A stretch of 64,000 bases of DNA from Xenorhabdus vietnamensis (GCF_002127535.1 NZ_MUBJ01000010.1:92366-156365); one strand, 5' to 3'; shown: positions 1 through 9,837, numbered from the stretch's first letter. Notes: generated by a model from the letters alone, not told the origin. Program-made: numbers and translations.

Positions 1-109
1 AATAATGAGACAGATTGGAACATGAAATCCGCCGTATCAAAGAAGTTTGTTTAGAAACAATAGATTAATGAAAAATTCCATTTTCTATCTCTATTTATGA
101 ACGTACGTT

Positions 110-408
110 ATGTATAAACTAAAATCTATCTTAGTTGACTTCACTACTGACTACATACTATCACCGTTTTACCGAATTTTGCTTACTCCCCTTTCAAGTT
201 GAAGATAAAAATACCATTCAATTCCAACTTTTTACCTATGGCTTCTTATTTCGGTTACCTATTGATGACTGGAGATATAAAATAACTGAATAGATTTCAC
301 ACAGTTCAGATTATAACTTTGAAAATTCGATACCAAGGGAGTGAGAAAGCACATTTAAAGCATTTAATATTTAAAGAGCTTGAGAAAGAAATCAAAAAAA
401 TAGTTTAA
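110..408 (+). pseudogene. Decayed small gene of about 100 codons, function unknown
   Basis: Three coding-like stretches follow one another in different frames. The first opens with an ATG at 110 and stops at 202. The second continues from about 183 in another frame and stops at 293. The third runs in a further frame to the stop at 408 and ends in a lysine-rich tail (KELEKEIKKIV). Joined, they would give one protein of roughly 100 residues, so I read this as a gene broken by two small frameshifts, the first near the run of C at 187-191. I do not recognise the protein. The region is so AT-rich that chance open frames cannot be excluded. Confidence 0.35.
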
Positions 409-1175
409 CTCATCAATAATATAATTAATATTGCAGAACCACCTATTATAATAATTTTAAATACAGAATAGATAACCCACAAAATTATTATTTATTATCG
501 TAAATATACAATGTGTTAACATGAATAATTAGCAAATGAATAATATACAAAAACAAACTAAAAGATAAAAACACAATAATATTTAGCTATAAAACAATCA
601 TTATAAAACTCAAATTTATTTGAAATAGTTAAAGTTAAATATAATAAGAAAAATCATCATAAATCTCTTTTTATAATAGTGATACATTTAGTTCTTGAAG
701 CCTCTTACTCCCCGCTGTGCGGGGAGTAAGAAAGTGATCTGGCATTTTGAGAACTTATTTATAATATGGCGGAAATACTTCATACTTTATGATAAGCGAA
801 CAGTAGAAATATAGTTAATTTCATTAGCTTAGGAGAATTTATGCAGGAATGACAAAGATGCCAAAATGTAGCAATAGTATTGTTGTTTATTCATCATTCA
901 ATAATTAGTGATTTAATTATTAATTATTGGTTACGTATTTTGATATTGAATAGGTTATTGCTAAAGGCATGATGTATGGCATCGGCATAAATAATAAACA
1001 ATTTAAAACATAATATGGGGAGAAATTAAAAATGACGACAAAAAAGTTATAAAAAATTACCGATAATTGCGGTAATAGACAAGCAAAGCAACTTAACATT
1101 TCACTGCAAGTACCAATTATTCCGGTCACTGGCATCTATAAAGCATTCACAAACATCTAAACCAGGAAAAAAGTT
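409..1175. other. AT-rich intergenic stretch without a supported gene
   Basis: Apart from the hairpin at 704-730 I see no gene here. The only longer open frame (minus strand, 1135-920) is a hydrophobic, AT-driven translation without a convincing ribosome binding site. The last 100 bases presumably contain the promoter of the adenosine deaminase gene, but no clear -35/-10 pair stands out. Confidence 0.4.
704..730. repeat. Perfect 12-bp inverted repeat with 3-base loop
   Basis: CTTACTCCCCGC and GCGGGGAGTAAG are exact reverse complements separated by TGT. The stem is GC-rich inside very AT-rich DNA. No run of T follows it on either strand, so it is not a clear intrinsic terminator. It occurs once here, so it is not an array. 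It could be a mobile palindromic unit or a processing or protection hairpin for an RNA. Confidence 0.6.
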
Positions 1176-2699
1176 ATGAATGCCTCAACCATTATAGTTA
1201 TTTTATTGATGTTATTTCCTTGTCTAGCCAATGCTGGCGATTTAGCCAAGGAAAATGAAACAGCAACTGCACGCTTCTTCAGTAACCTGCTTGAAACCGA
1301 TGATCCGGATATTGCAGAGCTAACTATGGCAATGAAAATGATGCCTAAAGGCGCAGATATCCATATTCACTATTCTGGCGCAATATACGCAGAGACTTAT
1401 CTTGATTGGGTCGGTGATAAAGGATATTGCATTTATGATCGCTCTGACCCGAAACTTAAAATCGAAGCCTACCGAATAGAAATGCGTCAAAAGAATCAAC
1501 TTCCATGGGAGAGTCAGCAATTTTGTCTCGAGAAGAATGAGGTCATCGCAAACAATGTTTTCTACCGAAAATTATTGGAGGCATGGTCAGACAGAGATTT
1601 CCATAACTATTATCATACTGAGAAAGCTCCGGATCAGCAGTTTTTTGACACCTTTGGTTATTTCGGCCAGTTATCCAATCAAAATTTAGCAGCAGGGCTT
1701 GATAAATTAAAAATTCGGGCTAAACATGAAAATGTTCAGTATCTGGAAATAATGTTAAAAAAAGCGCCTTCTTTTGAATACCCAGATCTTGCTAAAGCGC
1801 TGGATGAGTTAGATCCAGATGCCGATGAAAATATCGTTTTCTCAGCGCTAACACCCTATGTGGACTTCATGGCTAATGATCCACTTGTTATTAAAGGAAT
1901 ATCTGATTATATCCAAACTGAAGAAGCAGCGATCTCAGGGATGGACGATGATGAATTTCGTATTCGGCTCCAATCCTATGCCTCTCGTAGTGCGCCACGC
2001 TCCACTGTATTCTCAAGTTTATATTCGGCATTCTCAGCAGCACATGCCAGCAAAAAAATTGTCGGTGTAAATATTGTTGGACCAGAAAACAATTACATCT
2101 CAACTCGTGACTATAAGTTGCATATGCTGATGTTCCTATATCTAAAAAAACTTTTCCCCGATGTTCAGTTATCCCTGCATGCAGGTGAGTTAGCTAACGG
2201 AATGGTTCCACCAGAGCAGCTAGAAAATCATATCCGATATGCTGTAAATATCGCAGGAGCAAATCGGATAGGCCACGGCGTTGACATTGCCAAGGAGATA
2301 AATGCATTGGCATTACTCCAATTACTGAAAGACAAGGACATTCCTGTCGAAATTAACCTGACTAGTAATGATTTTATTCTTGGAGTCAAGGGGAATGAAC
2401 ATCCGATAAAACTTTATCAACGTTATGGAATACCTTTCGTGATATCAAGCGATGATCCGGGCGTTTCGCGCATTGATTTAACTCATGAATTTGTAATTTT
2501 TGCCACAAACTACAAACCATCATATGCAGATATCAAAAAAGCCGTATTTAATAGCATCCGATACTCTTTCCTATCTTCAGAAGAGAAATTGACAGAGCTG
2601 AAAAAACTGCAATCCAGATTTTTGATTTACGAATCAGAGATTGCGAAAATAGAAAAAACGGTGCACAAAGATATGCATACGCAGGTAGAGCCGGATTAA
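1176..2699 (+). CDS. Secreted adenosine deaminase-family hydrolase (ADGF/ADA2-like)
   Basis: The 507-residue protein starts with a typical Sec signal peptide (hydrophobic core to about residue 20, ending ANAG), so it should act in the periplasm or outside the cell. The amidohydrolase zinc motifs follow in the order of adenosine deaminases: HIHYSG near residue 62, LSLHAGE near 333, RIGHGVD near 362 and SSDDPG near 427. The long N-terminal region before the first HxH and the MPKGADIHIH context resemble the adenosine deaminase growth-factor/ADA2 branch more than cytosolic Add. The likely reaction is deamination of extracellular adenosine or deoxyadenosine to inosine forms. Start chosen at the ATG 8 bases after AGGAAA. 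It stands alone; no purine transporter is adjacent. Substrate and branch are inference. Confidence 0.8.
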   Translation: MNASTIIVILLMLFPCLANAGDLAKENETATARFFSNLLETDDPDIAELTMAMKMMPKGADIHIHYSGAIYAETYLDWVGDKGYCIYDRSDPKLKIEAYRIEMRQKNQLPWESQQFCLEKNEVIANNVFYRKLLEAWSDRDFHNYYHTEKAPDQQFFDTFGYFGQLSNQNLAAGLDKLKIRAKHENVQYLEIMLKKAPSFEYPDLAKALDELDPDADENIVFSALTPYVDFMANDPLVIKGISDYIQTEEAAISGMDDDEFRIRLQSYASRSAPRSTVFSSLYSAFSAAHASKKIVGVNIVGPENNYISTRDYKLHMLMFLYLKKLFPDVQLSLHAGELANGMVPPEQLENHIRYAVNIAGANRIGHGVDIAKEINALALLQLLKDKDIPVEINLTSNDFILGVKGNEHPIKLYQRYGIPFVISSDDPGVSRIDLTHEFVIFATNYKPSYADIKKAVFNSIRYSFLSSEEKLTELKKLQSRFLIYESEIAKIEKTVHKDMHTQVEPD

Positions 2700-2718
2700 T
2701 GGCCTCAGTGTACTTTTT

Positions 2719-2838
2719 GTTCCACTGGAATGAACTTAAGCCTCGATCACATACTTGTGAGACACTATAGCCTGCCGTGTCTGCGACAAGATGGTTACAT
2801 GAGATGGATTCGTAATTTAAGATGATTTCCAGTGGAAC
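2719..2838. repeat. Pair of near-palindromic repeats between the deaminase gene and mfd
   Basis: GTTCCACTGGAA (2719-2730) and TTCCAGTGGAAC (2827-2838) are exact inverted repeats of each other. Each is itself almost palindromic, and each is followed by ACTTAAGC at similar distance, so they also read as direct repeats 108 bases apart. They may be the ends of a small non-autonomous element or paired binding sites. The rest of the 480-base gap (2700-3182) shows no gene. Confidence 0.45.
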
Positions 2839-3182
2839 ACTTAAGCGTACAGTAGTGTTTCTTCACAAAAGGCTTATTCCCTTCTAGTTTTTAGAATATT
2901 CGGAAAATTGATCGACTTATTGTCTCGTTTTGCAGTTTCTTAAATCCTCATTATAGAAATCGAACAATTATCAACCTAACATATTGTATAAAATCTGCTA
3001 CTCTCCTGTTGCCAAAGCAAAGTGTACGAGGATAATAAAGGGCAGTTGTACTTTATGGAGCCATTCACATTCCGGTTCTATTTTTTTACTTTCTCTCAAC
3101 CTGCCAGCTTATTTTTTACCAGGCTACTAGATCAAAAGTGTGTTGGGAATGAACTGAATCTTAGAGAACACGTCAAACACTT

Positions 3183-6100
3183 ATGTCAGCAAAATATCGT
3201 TATCAACTTCCTGAACGTCGCGGTGATATCCGCCAATTAGGCCATTTGACCGGTGCTGCCTGTGCTGTTGAATGCGCCGCAATTATTGAACGTCACTCAG
3301 GGCCAATACTGCTAGTGACAAAAGATATGCAGAATGCCCTTCGACTGCGTGATGAAATCCAGCAATTCACTCACGTACCGATCAATCTGATGTCGGATTG
3401 GGAAACCTTACCCTATGATAGTTTTTCCCCCCATCAAGAAATCATTTCCAACCGCCTATCCACGCTGTATCACTTACCATTCATGACGAGAGGAGCCTTA
3501 ATCCTCCCTGTCAATACACTGATGCAACGTGTCTGCCCACATGAGTATCTAAAAGGACACGCTTTGGTCATGCACAAAGGCCAGTTCCTTTCCCGTGGTA
3601 AATTGCGGGCAGAATTAGAACACGCTGGTTATCGCAGCGTTGAACAGGTGCTTGAACATGGTGAATTTGCTACTCGTGGAGCCTTGTTTGACCTATTTCC
3701 AATGGGGAGTGAATATCCTTATCGCATTGATTTTTTTGATGATGAAATCGATAGTCTGCGCACCTTTGATGTAGATACCCAACGAACGCTGGAAGAAGTG
3801 GAAAAAATCAGTTTATTGCCTGCCCATGAATTTCCAACTAACCAAGATGCAATTGAACTATTTCGTAGCCAATGGCGTGAACAATTTGAAGTCCGTCGTG
3901 ATCCTGAACACATTTATCAGCAAGTCAGTAAAAAAGTATTACCTGCCGGCATTGAATATTGGCAGCCTCTATTTTTTGAACATCCCTTGCCTACTATCTT
4001 TGATTACCTGCCTGAAAATACACTGCTAATCACGCAGGATTTCGTCAGTGCTGCAGAGCGTTTTTGGCAGGATACAAAACTGAGATTTGAAAGCCGCAAA
4101 GTTGATCCCATGCGTCCGCTACTTTCTCCTGAGCGGATTTGGTTACCAGTCAATAAGCTATTTTCAGAATTAAAAAACTGGCCTCGTATTCAAGTTGATA
4201 ACGAAACACTCCCCCAAAAAGCAGGAAATATCAATCTTGCTTATCAAGTTTTGCCTGATCTATCGGTTTCTGTACAGCAAAAAAACCCTTTGGATAAATT
4301 ACGCCGTTTTATGGAACAGTTTAGCGGTAAGATTGTGTTCTCTGTGGAAAGTGAGGGACGTCGTGAATCTGTACAAGAGCTGTTATCACGAATCAAAGTC
4401 AATCTAATAAAAATAAACCAACTAACAGATGCCGATAAACCCGGTCATTTCTTGATGATTGGGGCATCAGAGAACGGTTTTATTGATGAAGACAATAAAC
4501 TCGCGCTTATTTGTGAAAGTGACATGCTCGGAGTACGGGTCAGCCGTCGCCGACAGGATAATCGGCGTACTATCAATACCGATACGCTGATCCGAAATCT
4601 CGCGGAGCTACGGCACGGCCAACCTGTCGTACACCTTGAACACGGTGTTGGGCGTTATCAGGGGCTAACAACGCTGGAAGCAGGTAGCATTAAGGCAGAA
4701 TACCTAATCCTTATCTATGCCGGAGAAGACAAGCTGTATGTGCCGATCTCCTCTCTTCACCTCATCAGCCGCTATGCTGGTGGTGCAGAAGAAAGTGCAC
4801 CGTTGCATAAGCTGGGTGGAGAAGCATGGAATAAGGCTCGCCAGAAAGCTGCTGAAAAAGTACGTGATGTTGCCGCGGAATTATTGGATGTTTATGCACA
4901 ACGTGCTGTGAAGTCCGGTTTTGCATTCAAGCAAGATCGTGAACAGTACCAGCTGTTCTGCCAAAGTTTTCCGTTTGATACAACTCCTGATCAAGAGCAA
5001 GCTATTAACGCTGTACTTGATGATATGTGCCAGCCTATTGCCATGGATAGGCTGGTATGTGGCGATGTCGGGTTTGGGAAAACAGAAGTAGCGATGCGAG
5101 CTGCATTCCTGTCCATCACCAATAATAAGCAAGTCGCAGTTCTTGTGCCAACAACCCTATTGGCGCAGCAACATTACGATAATTTTCGTGATCGCTTTGC
5201 TAACTGGCCTGTACACATTGAAGTTATGTCACGTTTTCGTAGTGCAAAAGAACAACAGCAGGTCATTGATATGGCTGCGGAAGGAAAAGTAGATATCATT
5301 ATCGGTACCCATAAACTCCTGCAAAGTGAGCTGTGCTGGAAAGATCTGGGTTTGTTGGTCGTTGATGAAGAACATCGCTTCGGAGTCCGCCATAAAGAAC
5401 GTATCAAAGCTATTCGGGCAGATGTCGACGTCCTGACGCTTACTGCAACACCAATCCCTCGTACGCTCAATATGGCGATGAGTGGTATGCGCGATCTATC
5501 CATTATCGCTACGCCCCCTGCCCGTCGCTTGGCTGTAAAAACCTTTGTGCGCGAATATGATAGCCTCGTAGTACGTGAATCTATCCTGCGCGAAATTCTG
5601 CGTGGTGGGCAGGTTTACTACCTGTACAACGATGTTGAAAACATTGAAAAGGCAAAAGCTCGGCTAGAAGAATTAGTTCCCGAAGCCAGAATCGTTGTAG
5701 GCCATGGGCAAATGCGTGAACGTGATTTAGAACGCGTTATGACAGATTTCCATCACCAGCGGTTTAATGTGCTGATATGCACCACTATTATTGAAACAGG
5801 TATTGATATTCCCAGTGCTAATACCATCATCATTGAACGCGCCGATCATTTTGGCTTAGCTCAATTACACCAATTGCGTGGGCGGGTCGGACGCTCTCAC
5901 CATCAGGCTTATGCTTATTTGCTGACACCACATCCAAAAGCCATGACCAGCGATGCAAAAAAACGTCTGGAAGCTATTGCATCTCTCGAAGATCTGGGGG
6001 CTGGTTTTGCACTGGCTACTCACGATTTGGAAATTAGGGGAGCGGGTGAATTACTGGGTGAAGACCAAAGTGGGCAGATGGCCAGCATCGGTTTTACTCT

Positions 6101-6629
6101 CTATATGGAATTATTGGAAAGTGCTGTTGATGCCCTCAAAAATGGGCGAGAACCTTCGCTTGAAGATCTCACCAATAACCAGACTGAGATAGAATTGCGT
6201 ATGCCTGTGCTTTTACCTGATGATTATATTCCCGATGTCAACATACGCTTGTCTTTCTATAAACGCATCGCTAGCGCACAAGATAATGCTGAATTGGATG
6301 AACTGAAAGTTGAACTTATTGATCGATTTGGTTTTTTGCCCGATCCGGGACGCCAGTTGTTGCAATCTGCTTCCATTCGTCTAAGCGCTCAAAAGCTCGG
6401 TATCAAACGTCTCGAAGCACATGAAAAAGGCGGTTTCATTGAATTTAGCGGTAACAATAAGGTCGATCCGCACTATCTAATCGACTTGTTACAAACACAA
6501 CCCAATGTTTATCGATTGGATGGGCCGTTTAAATTGAAATTTATTACAGACTTAACTGAAAGGATCACCCGTTTATCTTTCATCCAGCAATTATTAGAAA
6601 ACTTCGATCAACACAAAATCAACGTCTGA
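3183..6629 (+). CDS. mfd: Transcription-repair coupling factor Mfd
   Basis: Mfd is an ATP-driven DNA translocase that removes RNA polymerase stalled at lesions and recruits UvrA for nucleotide excision repair. The 1148 residues equal the E. coli length. The order is the N-terminal UvrB-like domains, the CarD-like RNA polymerase-interaction domain (around residues 475-545, with LEHGVGRY), then the RecG-like helicase motor. The motor shows Walker A CGDVGFGKTE near residue 626, the DEEH box near 727 and TATPIPRT shortly after. QLRGRVGRS marks helicase motif VI. The C-terminal TRCF domain ends the protein. The ATG at 3183 gives the same N-terminus as E. coli. The gene is monocistronic and followed by a strong terminator. 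No key residue appears to be missing. Confidence 0.98.
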   Translation: MSAKYRYQLPERRGDIRQLGHLTGAACAVECAAIIERHSGPILLVTKDMQNALRLRDEIQQFTHVPINLMSDWETLPYDSFSPHQEIISNRLSTLYHLPFMTRGALILPVNTLMQRVCPHEYLKGHALVMHKGQFLSRGKLRAELEHAGYRSVEQVLEHGEFATRGALFDLFPMGSEYPYRIDFFDDEIDSLRTFDVDTQRTLEEVEKISLLPAHEFPTNQDAIELFRSQWREQFEVRRDPEHIYQQVSKKVLPAGIEYWQPLFFEHPLPTIFDYLPENTLLITQDFVSAAERFWQDTKLRFESRKVDPMRPLLSPERIWLPVNKLFSELKNWPRIQVDNETLPQKAGNINLAYQVLPDLSVSVQQKNPLDKLRRFMEQFSGKIVFSVESEGRRESVQELLSRIKVNLIKINQLTDADKPGHFLMIGASENGFIDEDNKLALICESDMLGVRVSRRRQDNRRTINTDTLIRNLAELRHGQPVVHLEHGVGRYQGLTTLEAGSIKAEYLILIYAGEDKLYVPISSLHLISRYAGGAEESAPLHKLGGEAWNKARQKAAEKVRDVAAELLDVYAQRAVKSGFAFKQDREQYQLFCQSFPFDTTPDQEQAINAVLDDMCQPIAMDRLVCGDVGFGKTEVAMRAAFLSITNNKQVAVLVPTTLLAQQHYDNFRDRFANWPVHIEVMSRFRSAKEQQQVIDMAAEGKVDIIIGTHKLLQSELCWKDLGLLVVDEEHRFGVRHKERIKAIRADVDVLTLTATPIPRTLNMAMSGMRDLSIIATPPARRLAVKTFVREYDSLVVRESILREILRGGQVYYLYNDVENIEKAKARLEELVPEARIVVGHGQMRERDLERVMTDFHHQRFNVLICTTIIETGIDIPSANTIIIERADHFGLAQLHQLRGRVGRSHHQAYAYLLTPHPKAMTSDAKKRLEAIASLEDLGAGFALATHDLEIRGAGELLGEDQSGQMASIGFTLYMELLESAVDALKNGREPSLEDLTNNQTEIELRMPVLLPDDYIPDVNIRLSFYKRIASAQDNAELDELKVELIDRFGFLPDPGRQLLQSASIRLSAQKLGIKRLEAHEKGGFIEFSGNNKVDPHYLIDLLQTQPNVYRLDGPFKLKFITDLTERITRLSFIQQLLENFDQHKINV

Positions 6630-6683
6630 TAGAGTTTAATCAGCTGTTTAAAAGATGAAAATGAAATGAAAAGATGATGTCAT

Positions 6684-6720
6684 GATTGCACTGTATTGGC
6701 AAAACAGTGCAATCTTTTTT
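6684..6720 (+). terminator. Intrinsic terminator of mfd
   Basis: An 11-bp stem (GATTGCACTGT with ACAGTGCAATC) is followed immediately by six T on the plus strand, 55 bases after the mfd stop. Confidence 0.9.
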
Positions 6721-6770
6721 ACTTCACCTTCAACCTCTTACTCAACATAACACTAAAAGATAAAAGAAGG

Positions 6771-7244
6771 TCATTGTTGTGAATGTGATTTCAGAATTAA
6801 CTGACCTTTCTCATTTAAAGGGATAGTATCATCAGGTTTATACTCCATCCTGACTTTTCCTGGCTCCTCTCCAATGAAATAATTTACATCATATGCGACA
6901 ACTCTATGTTTCTTAAAGCTAAATTCCGTGCAATTTTTCAACACTGAATGGGTTAAAACGGGATATTCTCTTCTGACTTTCAAATGATCAAGAAGAGTTA
7001 AAATACGATACTCATATTCAATCGAATTGTTTCCTAAAATATCTTTTACTGTAGCTGGGATGGGAAACACTGCGATATGACAATAAGATTGACTAACAAC
7101 AACTGTTGATCTGATAGGATTCGAAGATAATACTTGTGCAAATTTGGGAGGTGGCGATTCAAAACAAAATGTTACAGTTGCCCCAAAGATAGCAGTAGTA
7201 ATTATAGAACCAATTATGTATAGCCTTTTCTTTGATTTAACCAC
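6771..7244 (-). CDS. YcfJ/UmoD-family protein lacking the glycine zipper
   Basis: The C-terminal motif YDVNYFIGEEPGKVRM, followed by IPLNEKGQLIL, matches the conserved end of E. coli YcfJ, and the N-terminal PKFAQVLSSNPIR matches YcfJ PQYAQVVSATPIK. Proteus UmoD belongs to the same family and influences the flagellar master operon flhDC. One N-terminal membrane segment or signal anchor (about residues 8-26) places it in the envelope. The middle, where YcfJ has a glycine-zipper segment, contains almost no glycine. I chose the GTG at 7244 because AAGG lies 6 bases upstream and the N-terminus then matches the family; a longer frame from an ATG at 7277 has no ribosome binding site. It lies beside ndh, as ycfJ does in E. 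coli. A role in motility control is inferred only from UmoD. Confidence 0.75.
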   Translation of the reverse strand: MVKSKKRLYIIGSIITTAIFGATVTFCFESPPPKFAQVLSSNPIRSTVVVSQSYCHIAVFPIPATVKDILGNNSIEYEYRILTLLDHLKVRREYPVLTHSVLKNCTEFSFKKHRVVAYDVNYFIGEEPGKVRMEYKPDDTIPLNEKGQLILKSHSQQ

Positions 7245-7455
7245 ATAGCACCTTGATATATTAATAATTTTCCACATAGTTCGATTAGATAAATATTTTC
7301 CAACTATTTTAAGTAAGCTAAAAATACGCCAAATTCATTATTTAAGAAAATTCCTATTCCATTAATTTAATAAAATCATGGGGTATTTTTCCACATGGTT
7401 TTTTATTTATTATGTTGAAAAAATTCAGTATTGACTATACGAGAAATACTGTTCA

Positions 7456-7611
7456 TATACCTATTTCATTAAGACTTATAACATGAAGATTAAATTGATA
7501 TTTTACACTTTACTCCACATGAAAACGGACATATAAAAATGTTCATTAAAGCTATACCTCCTCTGTTTAGATACTTACCGCCAAGACGCATCTTGAAATC
7601 CATTGGGTATA
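7456..7611. repeat. Possible palindromic (MITE-like) element, one clear end
   Basis: The sequence 7585-7611 reads, on the minus strand, TATACCC then GATTTCAAGATGCGTC, very like one end of the element at 30364-30504. A weaker match to the opposite end (TATACCTATTTCATTAAG) begins at 7456. The left boundary is uncertain. The rest of the gap 7245-8014 shows no gene that I can support. Confidence 0.4.
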
Positions 7612-8014
7612 GGCCAGAGCCAAAATGGTAAATAATAGGTAAAAAAGACAGCCAATATAGAAGAAACATAAAAAATAAAAGATACACACTATTCTTAATA
7701 TCTCTGATCCTACAGATTAAGAAAAATTTTTATATTACAGTAACCTGACTAAAATTCACCTTATTGGAATGATTAACTCAATCTACTGAAAATTATTAAA
7801 TAAATCTGTATGACTAAATCAGTTACATACCTCTTTTATACCATACCTATATAATTACAATCCATCCCTTTAAAAATAAATTACATATAACAATAATTAG
7901 TTAATTAAAGCAATATCTGTATTTAAATCGAATACATTTTCATTCATTATAATAAGTAACTAAGATAAATTTAGAGAAGAATAATTATGATATGTGTAAC
8001 AATTAATATAATGT

Positions 8015-8061
8015 AAAAATAAATGGCCCATCGTCATTACTTGCTTTTAGATGAGCCATTT
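8015..8061 (-). terminator. Intrinsic terminator of ndh
   Basis: On the minus strand a 12-bp stem (AAATGGCTCATC with GATGGGCCATTT, with one G-T pair) is followed by ATTTTTAC, ten bases past the ndh stop. Confidence 0.75.
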
Positions 8062-8070
8062 TTCAATTTA

Positions 8071-9375
8071 TTAGTGCAACTTCAGTCGTGGACGAATAAC
8101 GCGGTTAATTCCTCCAACCAACATCATCAAGCCGGTTTTAATATATCCATGCAAAGCTACCTGATGCATACGATATAAAGAGATATAAACAATGCGAGCA
8201 ATACGGCCTTCAACCATCATTGAACCACGCATCAAGTTCCCCATCAGGCTACCAACAGTACTAAATTTGGATAATGAAACCAATGAACCATGATCTTTGT
8301 AAGTATACTCTTTCAATGGTTTTCCATTCAGCAATGCCAAGATGTTGTCATAGCAACGACTTGCCATCTGATGAGCAGATTGGGCACGAGGAGGAACAAA
8401 ACCCCCCTCTTTTTTCGGACATGATGCACAGTCCCCAATAGCGAAAATACGATCATCCTGTGTGGTTTGCAAAGTCGGTTTCACAACTAATTGATTGATA
8501 CGGTTTGTTTCCAATCCACCAATATCTTTCATAAAGTCAGGTGCTTTAATTCCCGCGGCCCAAACCATTAGGGAAGCTTTGATCTGCTCACCATCTTTTG
8601 TGTTCAACCCATGCTCATCAGCACTGGTCACCATGGTCTTGGTTAATACCTTAACACCCAATTTAGTCAATTCTTGATGAGCTGCGCTGGAAATACGTGT
8701 TGGCAATGCAGGCAAGATCCGCTCTCCCGCCTCAACCAAAGTCACATTCAAGGCATCTGAATTCAGACTTTCAAAACCATAGCTGTTAAATTGCTTAACC
8801 GCATTATATAGCTCTGCGGAAAGCTCTACACCGGTCGCACCACCACCAACAATCGCGATATTCACTTTTTCTTCTGCACATTGGTTTGCAGAATATTTTA
8901 AGAACAGGTTTAGCATCTCATTGTGGAAACGATGTGCCTGTTGTGGGTTATCAAGGAAAATACAGTTTTCCTTCACTCCAGCCGTACCAAAATCATTAGA
9001 CTGACTGCCCAGTGCCATGACAAGAATGTCGTAAGCCAGCTCACGCTCTGGTACCAACACATCACTGTCTTCATCACGGATTTCAGCCAGAGTAATTTTT
9101 TTCTCATCACGATCGATATTCGTGAGTGTACCTAGCTGGAAATTGAAATAATGGTTACTTGCATGAGCCAAATAACTCAATGCATCAACACCATCATCAA
9201 GAGACCCCGTTGCTACTTCATGTAATAATGGTTTCCATAAGTGACTGTTATTACGATCTACTAAAGTAATTTTGGCTTTTTTCTTACGCCCTAATTTATG
9301 TCCCAAACGCGTTGCCAGCTCTAAACCACCAGCGCCCCCACCAATGATGACAATTTTTGTCTCTGGCGTTGTCAT
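8071..9375 (-). CDS. ndh: NADH:quinone oxidoreductase type II (NDH-2)
   Basis: This single-subunit, non-proton-pumping respiratory dehydrogenase moves electrons from NADH to quinone at the inner face of the cytoplasmic membrane. The 434 residues equal the E. coli enzyme. The FAD dinucleotide-binding motif IGGGAGG lies near residue 11 and the NADH-binding motif VGGGATGVE near residue 177. [10 protein letters not shown] is the second FAD contact, and the C-terminal amphipathic segment (about 390-434, ending [11 protein letters not shown]) is the usual membrane anchor. It is transcribed alone, with its own terminator and a long upstream region. In E. coli the gene is repressed by FNR under anaerobiosis; I could not identify a convincing FNR box here. 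Confidence 0.98.
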   Translation of the reverse strand: MTTPETKIVIIGGGAGGLELATRLGHKLGRKKKAKITLVDRNNSHLWKPLLHEVATGSLDDGVDALSYLAHASNHYFNFQLGTLTNIDRDEKKITLAEIRDEDSDVLVPERELAYDILVMALGSQSNDFGTAGVKENCIFLDNPQQAHRFHNEMLNLFLKYSANQCAEEKVNIAIVGGGATGVELSAELYNAVKQFNSYGFESLNSDALNVTLVEAGERILPALPTRISSAAHQELTKLGVKVLTKTMVTSADEHGLNTKDGEQIKASLMVWAAGIKAPDFMKDIGGLETNRINQLVVKPTLQTTQDDRIFAIGDCASCPKKEGGFVPPRAQSAHQMASRCYDNILALLNGKPLKEYTYKDHGSLVSLSKFSTVGSLMGNLMRGSMMVEGRIARIVYISLYRMHQVALHGYIKTGLMMLVGGINRVIRPRLKLH

Positions 9376-9798
9376 GACTACCCCACTGAAAATACAACTA
9401 ATGTTATGTAAAGTGCTAAACTCGCTTCTTTGAGTAAAAAACCTTGAATAACGTCCTTAAATAACACCAAGTGAAACAAATTTTATACTGTAAATATCTC
9501 CAGAATATCATGGCAGGCCAGTTGGTCATACCAAAAATAGTCACGATCAAATTCTTTTGATTAATTAGACACCAATCACAAAAATTACACACTGATTTTC
9601 AATTAATTGGATATAAATCAGATTTATGAAAAATTAATATTTACAGTGTTAATGTTATGTGAATAAAAACTTTTGAGTGATTCAAACCACATTATCAAGA
9701 AATATTGAGGATGAAATATAGAGATAAAGTTGGAAGAAAATTGAACATATTGAGAAAAAAGGAATAGAAACACCAACGGTGATCCCATTCCTGTTTTA
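9376..9798. other. Intergenic region upstream of ndh
   Basis: This AT-rich 420-base region should contain the ndh promoter, on the minus strand. A sequence ATCAA-N6-TTGAT at about 9547-9562 has FNR-like half-sites in the wrong orientation, so I do not call it. No gene is seen. Confidence 0.4.
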
Positions 9799-9819
9799 TT
9801 GAGGCAAATTTTGCCTCAA
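9799..9819 (-). terminator. Hairpin after nagZ
   Basis: TTGAGGCAAA and TTTGCCTCAA form a 10-bp perfect stem just after the nagZ stop. Only TAAAAC follows on the minus strand, so termination would be weak or rely on another factor. Confidence 0.5.
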
Positions 9820-9837
9820 CATTAAATAATCGAATGA

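Noticed and set aside
704..730. CRISPR repeat
   Set aside because: Only one copy, no spacers and no cas genes in the window.
920..1135. 71-codon open frame on the minus strand
   Set aside because: Hydrophobic AT-driven translation, no good ribosome binding site, no family resemblance.
3022..3240. 72-codon open frame before mfd
   Set aside because: It overlaps the mfd start, has no ribosome binding site and resembles nothing.
7490..7687. 65-codon open frame on the minus strand
   Set aside because: GTG start without a ribosome binding site, and its middle is simply the end of a palindromic element.
9547..9562. FNR box for ndh
   Set aside because: The half-sites ATCAA and TTGAT are in reversed order and wrongly spaced for FNR.
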